Made by a program: the position numbers and the translations under genes. Below the pieces are notes generated by a model, which was given only the letters and a program-made list of their open reading frames with translations, searched no databases and was not told where the DNA came from. Positions 17,050 to 26,369 of a stretch of 64,000 bases of DNA are shown piece after piece; the stretch's first letter is position 1, and each line of letters opens with the position of its first letter. Source of the stretch: Paenibacillus_S vulneris (GTDB lineage Bacteria; Bacillota; Bacilli; Paenibacillales; NBRC-103111); NCBI RefSeq assembly GCF_039543185.1, contig NZ_BAABJG010000006.1, positions 1 to 64,000 on the forward strand, read 5' to 3'.

Positions 17050-17255
17050 AATTTGACCTTTTTCCCGAATTCCCCGCCTTATTGACACGCCGCCGGGAAA
17101 GATTGTCGCATCCATGACGATTGCATAGAAAAACTACTTTCTTTAGCGAATGAGCACTACCTTTGTCACCCTTGCAGGGACTCGGGGAAATGAGGCGAAT
17201 AGCTAGTATCAGGAAGCAATAATTCATTTCAAGAAACAGATCGGAGGATGTGAAG

Positions 17256-17777
17256 ATGGAATTTGTATCTACCAAAGAAGCCGCTCAGATGCTTGGGGTA
17301 AGCTCCACTACGGTGAAGCGTTGGGTTGCCTTTTTTCAAGGATGGTTTCAAAAGGATGCGCTCGGTCATTACATTTATTCTCCCGAAGACATAGAACGTC
17401 TGAGATCTATTCATGAGCAGCTTCAGCAAGGCAAGACGATGCAGGCTATCTTGAACGAGGACTCTCCTACTGTGAAGACGTCCCCGTCATACGTGCCCTC
17501 ACAGCCATCTCCTGTTACGGAGGAGCTTCTTCAGCGCATCAATCAGCTGGAGCTTCAGTTGGCGAAAAAAGCGGACGATATCGTTTCCATGCAAATTTTG
17601 CAGCATCGGACCGAGCTTGAGGAAATACGCAAAACCGTTCAGGCGTTGGCGGCGGATGTTGAGAGCATTCAGCGCTCCATGTCCCGCTATTCTGAACGTA
17701 CCCTCGCCTCCCTCCGCGAAACGCCGAAAGCCGCCAAGAAAAAAAGCTTCATGAGCGCGTTATTCAGCTTATTCTAA
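17256..17777 (+). CDS. racA: RacA-like MerR-type DNA-binding protein
   Basis: RacA anchors chromosome origins at the cell poles during sporulation. The 173-residue protein (ATG at 17256, GGAGG 8 bp upstream; a GTG two codons earlier is too close) starts with a MerR-like helix-turn-helix, STKEAAQMLGVSSTTVKRWV (about 5-24). Next come LGHYIYSPEDIERLRSI, a proline/serine-rich linker (about 70-90), a coiled coil (about 92-150) and a basic tail (about 158-173). This architecture and length match RacA of Bacillus. Sequence similarity by eye is strongest in the DNA-binding part, so a RacA-related paralogue remains possible. Confidence 0.65.
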   Translation: MEFVSTKEAAQMLGVSSTTVKRWVAFFQGWFQKDALGHYIYSPEDIERLRSIHEQLQQGKTMQAILNEDSPTVKTSPSYVPSQPSPVTEELLQRINQLELQLAKKADDIVSMQILQHRTELEEIRKTVQALAADVESIQRSMSRYSERTLASLRETPKAAKKKSFMSALFSLF

Positions 17778-17803
17778 TGTCCCTTATACACTGTCATGAG
17801 TAC

Positions 17804-17844
17804 AGGAAAATGCCCTGCGCTCCACCGATCGGGGATGCAGGGCA
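17804..17844 (-). terminator. Terminator of the atypical Gfo/Idh gene
   Basis: On the minus strand TGCCCTGC (17837-17844) pairs with GCAGGGCA (17811-17818), with an inner CCGATCGG palindrome, followed by TTTTCC. Confidence 0.7.
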
Positions 17845-17874
17845 CTTCCATCATTTTCACAAGCTTCTGTCGGC

Positions 17875-18897
17875 TTATTCTATGTGAGCAACTTCCACTC
17901 GCTGTCCCGTACGGATGGAGTCCATAACAGCCTGGGTGAACGCCATATAACGGACTCCGTCGGTGAAAGACGGACTGCCTTTGGTGCCGCTGCGCACCGC
18001 TTGAATGAAATCGCGCTCTACGGTCCACTCCTTGCGCTGCGCTTCCGGCACCTCCAACTTCCTTTCCTCGCCTCCGGCATGTAAAACCAGCTGAGTCCGT
18101 TCAGGATAACAGGTCAGCGTCCCTTTGCTTCCATAAATGGTCAGCTGGGATTGTCCACCCTGCACCGCTCCTGTGAACAAGGCCGTCAGCAGCGGCCCCC
18201 GGGCAAACTGCCCCAGTACCGTAACCGAATCGGGCAGTTCCACCCTGCTCCTGCCATCCCCGTCTTGAGGCCGTTCTTCCACCCAGATGCGCCCGTCTGC
18301 ACATAAAGATTGCAAAGGACCGAACCATTTATTCAGCACTTCGCCCATAATCCCGACATCCAGCACATTGATGCCCTGCAAATCCGCTCTCTGTCTCCAA
18401 TACAGCGGCTTGGATGCATCCGCATATTGCGATGAAGGGTGTGTCAAATGAACATGACGAACCTCGCCAAGCTCCCCGTCCTTCAGCAACTGCATGACGA
18501 ACGGCTCTACCTTCATATAATTCGGCGGAGGGCACAGCATCGTCGTCAGGCTCGTCGATTGGTCCAGCTTGTACATCTGCAAAGCATCCTCCAGATTCAT
18601 AGCCATACGGGCTTGCGAGAATACATGCTTCCCTCTGGCGATGCAGTATTCCGATATTTCCCGGTGCAGAATCGGCGGCGTGCAGATAAATACGGTATCT
18701 ACCTCGGAATCATCCGCAACCTCCTGCCACGTCTTATATACCTTGCGGAAGCCGAACTGCTCGGCCGCCTTCTGTGCGTTCTCGTATCTCCGATTGGCAA
18801 CAGCCGCCAGCTCAACGCCTTCTATTTCCTTCAAATTGGGCAGATGACGCGATTTGGCGATCCCTCCGGCTCCGATCATCCCAATGCGAATATTCAT
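17875..18897 (-). CDS. Gfo/Idh/MocA-family protein lacking catalytic motifs
   Basis: The 340-residue protein has the N-terminal Rossmann nucleotide-binding motif GMIGAGGIAKSRHLPNL (about 6-22) and the C-terminal alpha/beta domain of sugar dehydrogenases of this family. The usual catalytic EKP motif is replaced (HVFSQARMAMN, about 91-101). The GGGxxxDxGxHxxD segment reads GINVLDVGIMGEVLN (about 174-188), without the catalytic histidine. It may therefore have lost dehydrogenase activity or act on an unusual substrate. It stands alone on the minus strand, with its own terminator. The second Gfo/Idh protein in this window (44081-45163) keeps both motifs. Confidence 0.75.
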   Translation of the reverse strand: MNIRIGMIGAGGIAKSRHLPNLKEIEGVELAAVANRRYENAQKAAEQFGFRKVYKTWQEVADDSEVDTVFICTPPILHREISEYCIARGKHVFSQARMAMNLEDALQMYKLDQSTSLTTMLCPPPNYMKVEPFVMQLLKDGELGEVRHVHLTHPSSQYADASKPLYWRQRADLQGINVLDVGIMGEVLNKWFGPLQSLCADGRIWVEERPQDGDGRSRVELPDSVTVLGQFARGPLLTALFTGAVQGGQSQLTIYGSKGTLTCYPERTQLVLHAGGEERKLEVPEAQRKEWTVERDFIQAVRSGTKGSPSFTDGVRYMAFTQAVMDSIRTGQRVEVAHIE

Positions 18898-19112
18898 AAG
18901 CAGATCATCCTCTTTTCTTCGATAATGGCTGCGTTCACACTTTCATATATCCTTTTTCTCAACCTCTTTCATCATAATCAAATCCGTACCGCATGAAAAG
19001 ACAAAAAGCTCCAAATATTTCTTTATAATAGGTCGACAATTCACGACAAATTCCCTCGCTTGGTCTATAATAGATTCATAGATTGATAGACATAATAAGG
19101 TGAGTGGAATGG

Positions 19113-19913
19113 ATGAGCAAGTACGCGGCAATTGTAGTTATTTTGATGATCATTTTCTTAGCGGGATGCGGACAAAAACCGGTAAAACAGGAAGCCGTCG
19201 AACCGTCTCCGGCACCTGAACCGGCATTAAGCTCCACCCCCATCAGCCAGACCTCCATAACTAAGGAACCGGTTCATCACAGCAGCACCGTTGTGAACCA
19301 GGTAAAAATGGCTGAAAAACGCGTCGCATTAACATTTGATGATGGCCCCGACACCAAGTATACGCCGCGGATACTGGATATTTTGAAAAAGCACGAGATC
19401 CACGCCACCTTCTTCCTGATCGGGGACAACGCGCGCAAGCACCCTCAGATGGTCAATCGGATTCTGGAGGAGGGCCATGTGCTCGGCAATCATTCTTGGG
19501 ATCATCAGCTGCTGACCAAGCAGGATGCCGAACAGGTCCAAAGCGAAATCAACAAGACCGATGACCTGCTGAAGAGCATTACCGGACAAGCTCCAGCACT
19601 CTTTCGCGCTCCTTATGGGGCGGTATCTGCCGATGTCTTGGATGCTGCTGGAGCCGCAGGGCATCAGATTATCGGCTGGTCCGTCGATACGCTGGACTGG
19701 AAGGGCAAATCCGCCGCAGAAATCATGAGCGCCGTCAAAAAAGAATTGCGTCCGGGAGCTATTATTTTGCAGCATTCCGCAGGCGGCAAAGGCGGAAATC
19801 TGAACAATACGATTGAGGCGCTACCGTTGATTATCTCCTACCTGAAGGAGAACGGTTATACCATTGTTACGGTACCCGAGCTGCTATCTGATGATCGCGT
19901 AGCCATCAAATAG
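19113..19913 (+). CDS. Polysaccharide deacetylase lipoprotein (CE4)
   Basis: This is a NodB-type metal-dependent deacetylase acting on an extracellular polymer such as peptidoglycan or chitin-like glycans. Translation should begin at ATG 19113 (AAGGTGA at 19098-19104). The upstream GTG overlaps that site. The 266-residue precursor has a signal peptide with lipobox LAGC (Cys19) and a proline/serine-rich spacer. The NodB domain carries TFDDGPD, the metal-binding NHSWDHQ, FRAPYGA, WSVDTLDW and LQHSAGGKGG. All catalytic motifs look intact. A terminator follows, separating it from the sulfatase gene. Confidence 0.92.
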   Translation: MSKYAAIVVILMIIFLAGCGQKPVKQEAVEPSPAPEPALSSTPISQTSITKEPVHHSSTVVNQVKMAEKRVALTFDDGPDTKYTPRILDILKKHEIHATFFLIGDNARKHPQMVNRILEEGHVLGNHSWDHQLLTKQDAEQVQSEINKTDDLLKSITGQAPALFRAPYGAVSADVLDAAGAAGHQIIGWSVDTLDWKGKSAAEIMSAVKKELRPGAIILQHSAGGKGGNLNNTIEALPLIISYLKENGYTIVTVPELLSDDRVAIK

Positions 19914-19937
19914 AGAGGTGTCTTCACCGGCAGAAGA

Positions 19938-19980
19938 AGGCCGCATGACCTTGTGAAGGGTTGCGCGGTCTTTTCCTTTT
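19938..19980 (+). terminator. Terminator of the deacetylase gene
   Basis: An imperfect stem, AGGCCGC...GACCTT paired with AAGGGTT...GCGGTCTT, around a GTG loop is followed by TTTTCCTTTT. Confidence 0.7.
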
Positions 19981-20088
19981 GCAGGCCGCATTTCAAAGCT
20001 TCCTCCGGCTGAAAGAACGGTATGATAAAAGCGTTTCCAAACGGCGGTGCAGCCCCGAATTTTCCCTTATGTTCATGGCCCCCATGTA

Positions 20089-20097
20089 TGCTATACT
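20089..20097 (+). promoter_or_regulatory. Extended -10 promoter of the sulfatase gene
   Basis: TGCTATACT is an extended -10 element (TGn plus TATACT). It lies about 50 bp before the ATG at 20144. It falls inside the longer open frame, which argues that translation starts downstream of it. Confidence 0.5.
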
Positions 20098-20143
20098 AGG
20101 ATGGTGTTTACAATATTTTAATATAGATAATGTGGTGATATAC

Positions 20144-22252
20144 ATGGGGGAACTGCAGCTCGCAGTTCGCAATCAGGGGATCAAGGTCGCACGGCGGCTG
20201 CCCATGGTTGTCTGGTCTATATGGATTGTTTTTTTAGTGGAGCTCATGAGCAGAGGCGGCTGGGGAGATACCTTCAGCTGGACGTTCCATGCCCTGCCCG
20301 AGCTGTTTCTTAACACGCTGGTTGTATTGGCAGTTCTCTTTCTTTTTATCGCTATTACAGGCAGAGTTCAGCTGTCCTTCTGGCTCGTTGCGACGCTTTG
20401 TCTTATCATGGGGTTAATCAGCGGAGTCAAGCTGAGCATTCTTGGCGTTCCCTTTCTTCCGTGGGATTTGCTGCTAACGAGCGAAACGAAGGATATGGTG
20501 CAATACCTCAGCGGACTTCTTAACTTTACGGTCATTTCCGGTATTATTGCGTTTATAGCGATCAGTCTGCTGCTGCTTTACAAGCTTCCGCGGTTTCCTT
20601 TCTTCTTCCGCTGGAAGCACCGTTTAGTTCTGGGCATTGCATCCGTTCTTCTATTGGGCTCGATCTACACCGACGGCTCTCTATCCTTGAAAACCTGGAC
20701 CAAGGTTCAGAATTTGGCCTGGGACCCGTCGGAGAACGTGCGTACGAACGGATTTCTGCTCTCTACGATGATGAATATGAAATTCCTCTTTATGAGCCAG
20801 CCGGAAGGGTATGACGCCGACAGTATACGAAACGTCGTTTCATCCGTAACCCCCGCCGTCAGTTATCCGGGGGACGTTAAGCCTAACATCATCGTCGTAC
20901 TGAGCGAATCGTTCTGGGATGCGACGCAGATCAAGAATATCAAGTTCAGCCGCGACCCGCTTCCGTTCTATCATGAACTGGTTTCGAAGTACACCAGCGG
21001 CACCATGCTGTCCCCGCAATACGGCGGCGGAACGGCGAATGTGGAGTTTGAGGTGCTCACAGGCAATTCGATGCGTTTCCTGCCACAAGGCTCGGTAGCT
21101 TACAATCAATACATTAACAAGGATATCGATTCGCTGGCCGGAATCTTATCGCGGCAGGGCTACAAGACGACAGCCATTAACCCGTTTCACAGCTGGTTCT
21201 ATAACAGCAAGAAGGTTTATGAGAAATTCGGGTTTTCCAAATTCATTTCACAGGAATTTATGAAGCAGGATTATGAGGGGCCTTATCTTGCGGATCGCGA
21301 GGTGGCAAGGCAAATATTCGAAGCAAGCGCCCGGACGGAGGGACCTGACTTTATTTTTGCCAACACGATGGAAAACCACTTCCATTACTATCCGGGTAAG
21401 TTTAAGGAAAATACGATTGAGGTGACCGGTGTCACAGGGGAATCCAAAGGCTTGCTCGAAACGTATGCCCAAGGACTGCTTGGCGCTGACGACATGCTGA
21501 AGCGCATGGTGACCCATTACGAGAGCATCGACGAACCAACGATCATCGTGTTCTTCGGGGATCATTTGCCTAGCTTGGGCGATGACTATAAAGCGTATAG
21601 AGATACAGGCTACCTGAAAGAAAACGATCCTGATTTTCTCGATAAAATGTACCGGGTTCCCGTGCTGGTGTGGAACAACTACCTTCATGTGCCGAAGGAG
21701 CATTTGGATATGAGCCCTTCGTTCCTAGGACCTTACACCTTGAAGCTGGCGCAAAGACCAGGCAGCTATTACACGGATTACTTGTACCAGCTGTACCAGC
21801 GAATTCCGGTCATCCCGCCGGAGAACCGGTATGCGGATATGAAAATAAGCAAGGAAAGCTTAAAAACGTACGAAAGATTACAGTATGACATTATATTTGG
21901 TCAACAATTTGGCTACGATGGGCTGAAGAATAAGATCCATGACGAACATTACACGCTCGGTACGGGATCCATGGTCATCAACAGCGTTCAAGCCGAGTCT
22001 TCACAGGATGGGGATGTGTTGAAAATCTCGGGAGCGAATCTTCCGTTCAACAGCATTCTAAGCATTAACGGTGAGCAGGTTCCGACCCAATGGACCAGCG
22101 ACAAGGAGCTGAAGGCCTCCATGCTTCTGGATAAGGCCAAACCAGGCTCATCCCCGCTAAAGCTTGAAATTATTGTGAAGGATTCGAAAAATGCCATCAT
22201 AGCTAAATCCAACGAATACGATTATTCAAGAACCGCCGTTGGGGTCAAATAG
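20144..22252 (+). CDS. LtaS-type membrane sulfatase (phosphoglycerol transferase family)
   Basis: Members of this family transfer glycerol phosphate units or modify cell-surface polymers. An open frame extends upstream, but the ATG at 20144 with GTGGTGA upstream and a promoter at 20089 is the likely start, giving 702 residues. Five membrane helices occupy roughly 20-200. The extracellular sulfatase domain (about 250-560) has VVLSESFWD (metal-binding Glu), GGGTANVEFEVLTG with the nucleophilic threonine, ANTMENHFHYYP and VFFGDHLPSLGDD. A C-terminal beta-rich region (about 600-690) is extra compared with LtaS. The gene stands alone, so it could be an LTA synthase or a related enzyme. Confidence 0.85.
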   Translation: MGELQLAVRNQGIKVARRLPMVVWSIWIVFLVELMSRGGWGDTFSWTFHALPELFLNTLVVLAVLFLFIAITGRVQLSFWLVATLCLIMGLISGVKLSILGVPFLPWDLLLTSETKDMVQYLSGLLNFTVISGIIAFIAISLLLLYKLPRFPFFFRWKHRLVLGIASVLLLGSIYTDGSLSLKTWTKVQNLAWDPSENVRTNGFLLSTMMNMKFLFMSQPEGYDADSIRNVVSSVTPAVSYPGDVKPNIIVVLSESFWDATQIKNIKFSRDPLPFYHELVSKYTSGTMLSPQYGGGTANVEFEVLTGNSMRFLPQGSVAYNQYINKDIDSLAGILSRQGYKTTAINPFHSWFYNSKKVYEKFGFSKFISQEFMKQDYEGPYLADREVARQIFEASARTEGPDFIFANTMENHFHYYPGKFKENTIEVTGVTGESKGLLETYAQGLLGADDMLKRMVTHYESIDEPTIIVFFGDHLPSLGDDYKAYRDTGYLKENDPDFLDKMYRVPVLVWNNYLHVPKEHLDMSPSFLGPYTLKLAQRPGSYYTDYLYQLYQRIPVIPPENRYADMKISKESLKTYERLQYDIIFGQQFGYDGLKNKIHDEHYTLGTGSMVINSVQAESSQDGDVLKISGANLPFNSILSINGEQVPTQWTSDKELKASMLLDKAKPGSSPLKLEIIVKDSKNAIIAKSNEYDYSRTAVGVK

Positions 22253-22269
22253 CCTTTCTCCAAACAACA

Positions 22270-22318
22270 AGCTCGGCCGGATCTCTGCTTCCATGCAGAC
22301 GCATCCTGCCGAGCTTTT
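22270..22318. terminator. Bidirectional terminator, sulfatase and TerC-family genes
   Basis: AGCTCGGCcGGAT (from 22270) pairs with ATCCtGCCGAGCT (ending 22315). It is followed by TTTT on the plus strand and by TGTTGTTT on the minus strand. Confidence 0.75.
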
Positions 22319-22339
22319 ATCATCTTAAGCTCTGACTTT

Positions 22340-23059
22340 TTATACGTGACTTTGAACCTCTTGTTCTTGAGCCGCCGGAATCTGCTGCTCCTTCTCCTTA
22401 TGCTGCCGCTTCTCGAGCAGTTTGCCTATAGCGACGACGAGAACGCCGAGCGCAACCGGAATCAGCGTATGAAGCGCAGGACTGAGCGACTCTACCGCAT
22501 GACCCACCATCTTGTCGTTAAGCATCATTTCTCCCGATGTATAGCCGAGCAAGGCGACCCCGAGCAGCACAATAACCGGGTAGCGCTTCATCAAGCTCAT
22601 CAGCAGTTTGCTTCCCCATATAATCAATGGGATGCTGAAGGCAAGTCCACATCCGATTAACAGGTAATTCCCTGCGGCGGCTCCGGCAACAGCAAGCACA
22701 TTATCCAGACTCATCACCAGATCGGCGACAATAATCGTTTTGATGGCGGCTCCGAGCCGATGACTGGATGCGAGCTTCTCCTCGTGATCCTCCTGCTTCA
22801 TTAATTTCAGCGCGATCCATAATAACAGCACGCCGCCCGCCAGCTGAACATAAGGAATTTGCAGCAACCATACAGCGGCAAAGGTCAGCACCACCCTGAG
22901 TACAATAGCTCCCAGGCTCCCCAGAAAGATCGCCTTCTTTTGCTGCTCCTGCGGCAAGCTGCGGCATGCAAGAGCGATAACGACCGCGTTGTCACCGCTT
23001 AAGACGATATTAATAAACATAATCTGCACAAGTCCTAACAGCAACCATTGAACATCCAT
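22340..23059 (-). CDS. TerC/YjbE-family integral membrane protein
   Basis: TerC-like proteins are implicated in metal export, notably manganese, and may help metallate exported enzymes. The 239-residue protein has about seven membrane helices with the paired acidic signatures NIVLSGDNAVVIAL (about 17-30) and VADLVMSLDNVLAVAGAAAG (about 112-131) that define the family. A histidine- and glutamine-rich tail (about 215-239) follows the last helix. I looked for a yybP-ykoY manganese riboswitch in the roughly 190 bp leader and did not recognise one. The gene is monocistronic. Confidence 0.85.
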   Translation of the reverse strand: MDVQWLLLGLVQIMFINIVLSGDNAVVIALACRSLPQEQQKKAIFLGSLGAIVLRVVLTFAAVWLLQIPYVQLAGGVLLLWIALKLMKQEDHEEKLASSHRLGAAIKTIIVADLVMSLDNVLAVAGAAAGNYLLIGCGLAFSIPLIIWGSKLLMSLMKRYPVIVLLGVALLGYTSGEMMLNDKMVGHAVESLSPALHTLIPVALGVLVVAIGKLLEKRQHKEKEQQIPAAQEQEVQSHV

Positions 23060-23200
23060 AGCGGTTTGTTTCCTTTCTTAATGAGTTCTGCCAATAGGGT
23101 TCCCGATTCCAATGCAAGGAATAGTACGGGCATGGAGGACCAAATACTATATTCATATGGGATTTCCCTGCAAAAAAGAATACCTTGATAACGGATAAGC

Positions 23201-23232
23201 AGCAGTACCGGCTTTTTTAGCGCCGGCACTGC
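23201..23232 (-). terminator. Hairpin after tctA
   Basis: GCAGTGCCGGC and GCCGGTACTGC form a stem around GCTAAAAAA on the minus strand, just after the tctA stop. There is no T tract after it, so it may stabilise the 3' end rather than terminate transcription by itself. Confidence 0.5.
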
Positions 23233-23245
23233 CGCTCCGTCCTCT

Positions 23246-24772
23246 TTATCCTTCTTCGTTAACCAGTACGTTCTTCCCTCTCATCTTGAGGAAGAGCGGA
23301 ATTGTGATCCACAATAATCCAATGATCAGAAAGACTAATGATACCGGCTTTTGCAGAAAAATCATGAAATCGCCATTGGATATCGTCAGCGCTCTGCGCA
23401 TGTTATTCTCCATCATCGGGCCCAGAATAAGTCCCAGCACGAGAGGCGCCAGCGGGTAATCATTTTTCGCCAGAAAATATCCGACAAGGCCGCAGCCCAT
23501 AATGAGCAGCAGGTCGAAGGTCGAGTATTGCACGGCATACACGCCGAACACCGAGAACACAATGATCAAAGGAATTAAATATTTGGTCGGCGTCTCGATG
23601 ACCTTGGCGAACACTTTCACGAGAGGCATGTTCAAAACGAGCAGCATCAAGTTGCCGACAAACATACTGGCAATAACACCCCATGCGAGCTGTGGGTGGT
23701 CCTGGAACAAGAGCGGACCCGGCTGCACGTTATACATGATAAAGGCGCCCATCAGAATCGCCGTCGTCCCTGAGGACGGGATTCCCAAGCTGAGCAGAGG
23801 GATCATGGCTCCGCCGGATGCGGCATTGTTCGCCGATTCAGGGGAGGCAACCCCCTCGATAGCCCCTTTGCCGAATTTATCCGGGTTTTTGCTGAGCTTC
23901 TTCTCAACGATGTAGGCGAAGAACGAAGCCAGAATAGCGCCTGCTCCCGGCAGCAGGCCGATGAAGAAGCCAAGTACGGAGCCCCGTGCGATCGGGGCCG
24001 CGCTATCCTTCAAATCCTGCTTCGTCGGCAAAATGCGGTTGATCTTCGCAAGCTCGCCGTCGTTGCCTTCCCGCTCCAGGATCGTCTTGAACACTTCGCC
24101 TACGGCGAATGTACCTACGGCAACCGTCAGAAATTCAAGCCCCTGGTATAGCTCCGGAATGTTGAAGGTAAACCGTTCGACTCCGGACACGCTGTCAATA
24201 CCGATCGTCGCGAGCAGCAAACCGAACGCGGTCATCATAAGTGCTTTGACCATCGATTTGCCGGCGAGCCCGCTTATCGCCAGAAGGCCCAGCACCATCA
24301 GCGAGAAATATTCCGCAGGACCGAATTTGATCGCCACCGCGGATAGCGGACGTGCCAGAAAAATCAAGCCGATCAGCGAAATGATGCCTGCCGCGAAGGA
24401 GCCGATGGCTGAGATTGCGAGAGCCGCCCCAGCCCTGCCCTGTTTGGCCATCTGGTAGCCGTCAAGCGTCGTGACGACAGAGGAGGACTCTCCTGGAGTA
24501 TTCAGCAGAATCGAGGTCGTCGACCCGCCGTACATAGCGCCGTAGTAGACCCCTGCAAGCAATATGATGGAGCTGGTAGCGGCTTCTTCAGGCCCCAGCC
24601 CGCTTGTCATCGTCGCCGTGATCGGGATCAAGAGCGCAACGCCGCTCATGGGGCCGATGCCTGGAAGCACACCGACGACCGTGCCGATTAACACTCCCAG
24701 GAAGACGAATACGAGGTTATGCCATTGCATCGCTGTTCCTAGTCCATGAAGCAAATAATCTATCGTGCTCAA
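23246..24772 (-). CDS. tctA: Tripartite tricarboxylate transporter large subunit TctA
   Basis: TctA is the main membrane subunit of a binding-protein-dependent secondary transporter for tricarboxylates or other carboxylates. I place the start at TTG 24772, 8 bp after AGGAGG (24781-24786). An in-frame ATG at 24778 is only 2 bp from the site and a further TTG overlaps it. The resulting 508-residue protein begins MSTIDYLLHG like other TctA proteins. It has about twelve helices, the conserved GVLPGIGPMSGVALL (about 37-51) and, in its second half, FIGLLPGAGAILASF (about 268-282). It is the last gene of tctCBA. Confidence 0.9.
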   Translation of the reverse strand: MSTIDYLLHGLGTAMQWHNLVFVFLGVLIGTVVGVLPGIGPMSGVALLIPITATMTSGLGPEEAATSSIILLAGVYYGAMYGGSTTSILLNTPGESSSVVTTLDGYQMAKQGRAGAALAISAIGSFAAGIISLIGLIFLARPLSAVAIKFGPAEYFSLMVLGLLAISGLAGKSMVKALMMTAFGLLLATIGIDSVSGVERFTFNIPELYQGLEFLTVAVGTFAVGEVFKTILEREGNDGELAKINRILPTKQDLKDSAAPIARGSVLGFFIGLLPGAGAILASFFAYIVEKKLSKNPDKFGKGAIEGVASPESANNAASGGAMIPLLSLGIPSSGTTAILMGAFIMYNVQPGPLLFQDHPQLAWGVIASMFVGNLMLLVLNMPLVKVFAKVIETPTKYLIPLIIVFSVFGVYAVQYSTFDLLLIMGCGLVGYFLAKNDYPLAPLVLGLILGPMMENNMRRALTISNGDFMIFLQKPVSLVFLIIGLLWITIPLFLKMRGKNVLVNEEG

Positions 24773-24832
24773 TTTCATTACCTCCTGCAAGCTTATGCAT
24801 GGAACCTATGCTTCTTCCTTAAGCTCGTAAAA

Positions 24833-25300
24833 TTATGATAAGCCTAGCCAAGTTGGGAATCCGGGAAGAGAACCGTCCAGCACGTTAACATACAGAAAAT
24901 ACACACCGTACGAAAAAAATGCGGAAATGAGCAGCGAGATCCAGATTCTTCCCCTTTGCATCGTCTGAAAGCCTATGAACAGGAATAAAAACGTCGAGAT
25001 GACGAACCCGATATCCTCCAGAAAATATGCGTACAGGACAGCTGCCGCAAAAATAATACCAAATCTTTTATAGTCCAGGTTCTGCTTCTGTTTCTCTGCC
25101 TGCTGCCTGCGAAACGTCTCGTAGATAAGTCGAAGGCTCAAAAGAGCGAGAAAAGCGCCTAGCACCATAGGAAAAATGTTCGCCCCGACATTGCTGCCGT
25201 ACGCGCTTGTCGATATGCTGCGGCTCCCGATGGCGAAGGCTGCGCCTATCGCCAGAAAAACAATTCCGGCGTAACGGTCAAACGTTTTATTCATAGCCAT
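24833..25300 (-). CDS. tctB: Tripartite tricarboxylate transporter small subunit TctB
   Basis: TctB is the small four-helix membrane subunit of the TTT transporter. The 155-residue sequence shows helices near 10-27, 38-57, 82-99 and 105-145, with a basic cytoplasmic loop (about 62-78) rich in lysine and glutamine. Sequence conservation in this family is weak; the call rests on hydropathy, length and its position between tctC (8 bp upstream) and tctA. Confidence 0.85.
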   Translation of the reverse strand: MAMNKTFDRYAGIVFLAIGAAFAIGSRSISTSAYGSNVGANIFPMVLGAFLALLSLRLIYETFRRQQAEKQKQNLDYKRFGIIFAAAVLYAYFLEDIGFVISTFLFLFIGFQTMQRGRIWISLLISAFFSYGVYFLYVNVLDGSLPGFPTWLGLS

Positions 25301-25307
25301 CCTCTCC

Positions 25308-26369
25308 CTACTTCTGCATGCCCAATGCGGTCAAAACATCTTTGACTTGCGTCTCCTGTGCGGTTAAATAAGCTTTGAAATCATCCGCTTTTTTATAATC
25401 CGTTTCCCAGTTATTCGCCTGCATTTCTTTTTTCCATTGCTCGGACTCTACCATCTTCTTCAGCGTATCGTCCCAGAATTTCTTGGCGTCCGCGTTCATC
25501 TCTTTCGGACCGAAAATGCCTCTCCAAATGAGGAACTCCGCGTCAATTCCCTGCTCCTTCACCGTAGGAACATCCTTCATGCTGCCGCCGAGCCGTTGAG
25601 GGGCCAATACAGCAAGCACCTTGATTTTGCCTGCCTTCAGATATTGATCCAGCGAAGAAGCATCGGTGCCGAGCACGTCCGCGTTGCCGCCGAGCAGCGC
25701 CGTTAAGGCTTCGCCGCCTCCGTCATAGGAAACGTATTTGATCTTCTTCGGATCGATTCCATATTTAAACGCCGGCAAAATTGAGACAAGGTGATCCATC
25801 GAGCCTGGCGCAGAGCCGCCGGCTACGGTCAATTTGCTCGGATCGGCCTTCATGTCGTTCAACAGCGATTTCAAATCGTTATACTTGGAGTTTGCGGCTA
25901 CCGCGATCGCTCCGTAATCCTTGGTCAATTGAGCAAGCGGCGTCGTATCCTTATAGCCGAACGGCGTGTTGCCTTCTTTTTTCAAATTGTTGATCAAAAT
26001 CGGCGGCGAGCTCACGAACAGCTTGTAATTGTCCTTCACATCCTTGGTCGCGTATTCCGCCATGAAGACGGTGCCGCCCCCGCCCGGCTTGTTCTCAACG
26101 GTAATCGGCTTATCCAGCGACTTGGTCTCCGAAAGCACCTTGGCTATTGTTCGGGCCGTCATATCCCAGCCGCCCCCCGCGCCGGATGGAGCAATCAAGC
26201 TGATCGCCTTTTCCGGGTATTTCGATGAGGATGGTTGAGCAGCGTCCTTGCCTTTCTCTCCTCCTGCTGCCGCAGGCTTCGATCCCGCATTACCGCAGGC
26301 TGCCAAGCTGATAGCCAAGAGACCGATGGCTGTTATTTTTAAAGACGACGTCCAAACAGGTTTTAACAT
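25308..26369 (-). CDS. tctC: Tripartite tricarboxylate transporter binding protein TctC
   Basis: TctC is the extracellular solute-binding lipoprotein of the transporter. The 353-residue precursor has a signal peptide ending in LAAC (Cys25), a glycine/serine/lysine-rich linker, then the TTT-type binding fold: SLIAPSGAGGGWDMTAR (about 57-73), VENKPGGGGTVFMAEYA (about 91-107) and GGSAPGSMDHL (about 174-184). GGAGGGG precedes the ATG. The ligand is probably a di- or tricarboxylate, but this family also binds many other carboxylates. The neighbouring CitA/CitB-like regulators, divergently transcribed, support a carboxylate. Confidence 0.92.
   Translation of the reverse strand: MLKPVWTSSLKITAIGLLAISLAACGNAGSKPAAAGGEKGKDAAQPSSSKYPEKAISLIAPSGAGGGWDMTARTIAKVLSETKSLDKPITVENKPGGGGTVFMAEYATKDVKDNYKLFVSSPPILINNLKKEGNTPFGYKDTTPLAQLTKDYGAIAVAANSKYNDLKSLLNDMKADPSKLTVAGGSAPGSMDHLVSILPAFKYGIDPKKIKYVSYDGGGEALTALLGGNADVLGTDASSLDQYLKAGKIKVLAVLAPQRLGGSMKDVPTVKEQGIDAEFLIWRGIFGPKEMNADAKKFWDDTLKKMVESEQWKKEMQANNWETDYKKADDFKAYLTAQETQVKDVLTALGMQK

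Noticed and set aside
19961..20143. N-terminal extension of the LtaS-type sulfatase
   Set aside because: The extension overlaps the preceding terminator and an extended -10 promoter and lacks a ribosome binding site. The start at 20144 is preferred.
23060..23245. Possible yybP-ykoY manganese riboswitch before the TerC-family gene
   Set aside because: I looked for its conserved paired arms and loops and found only the tctA 3' hairpin.
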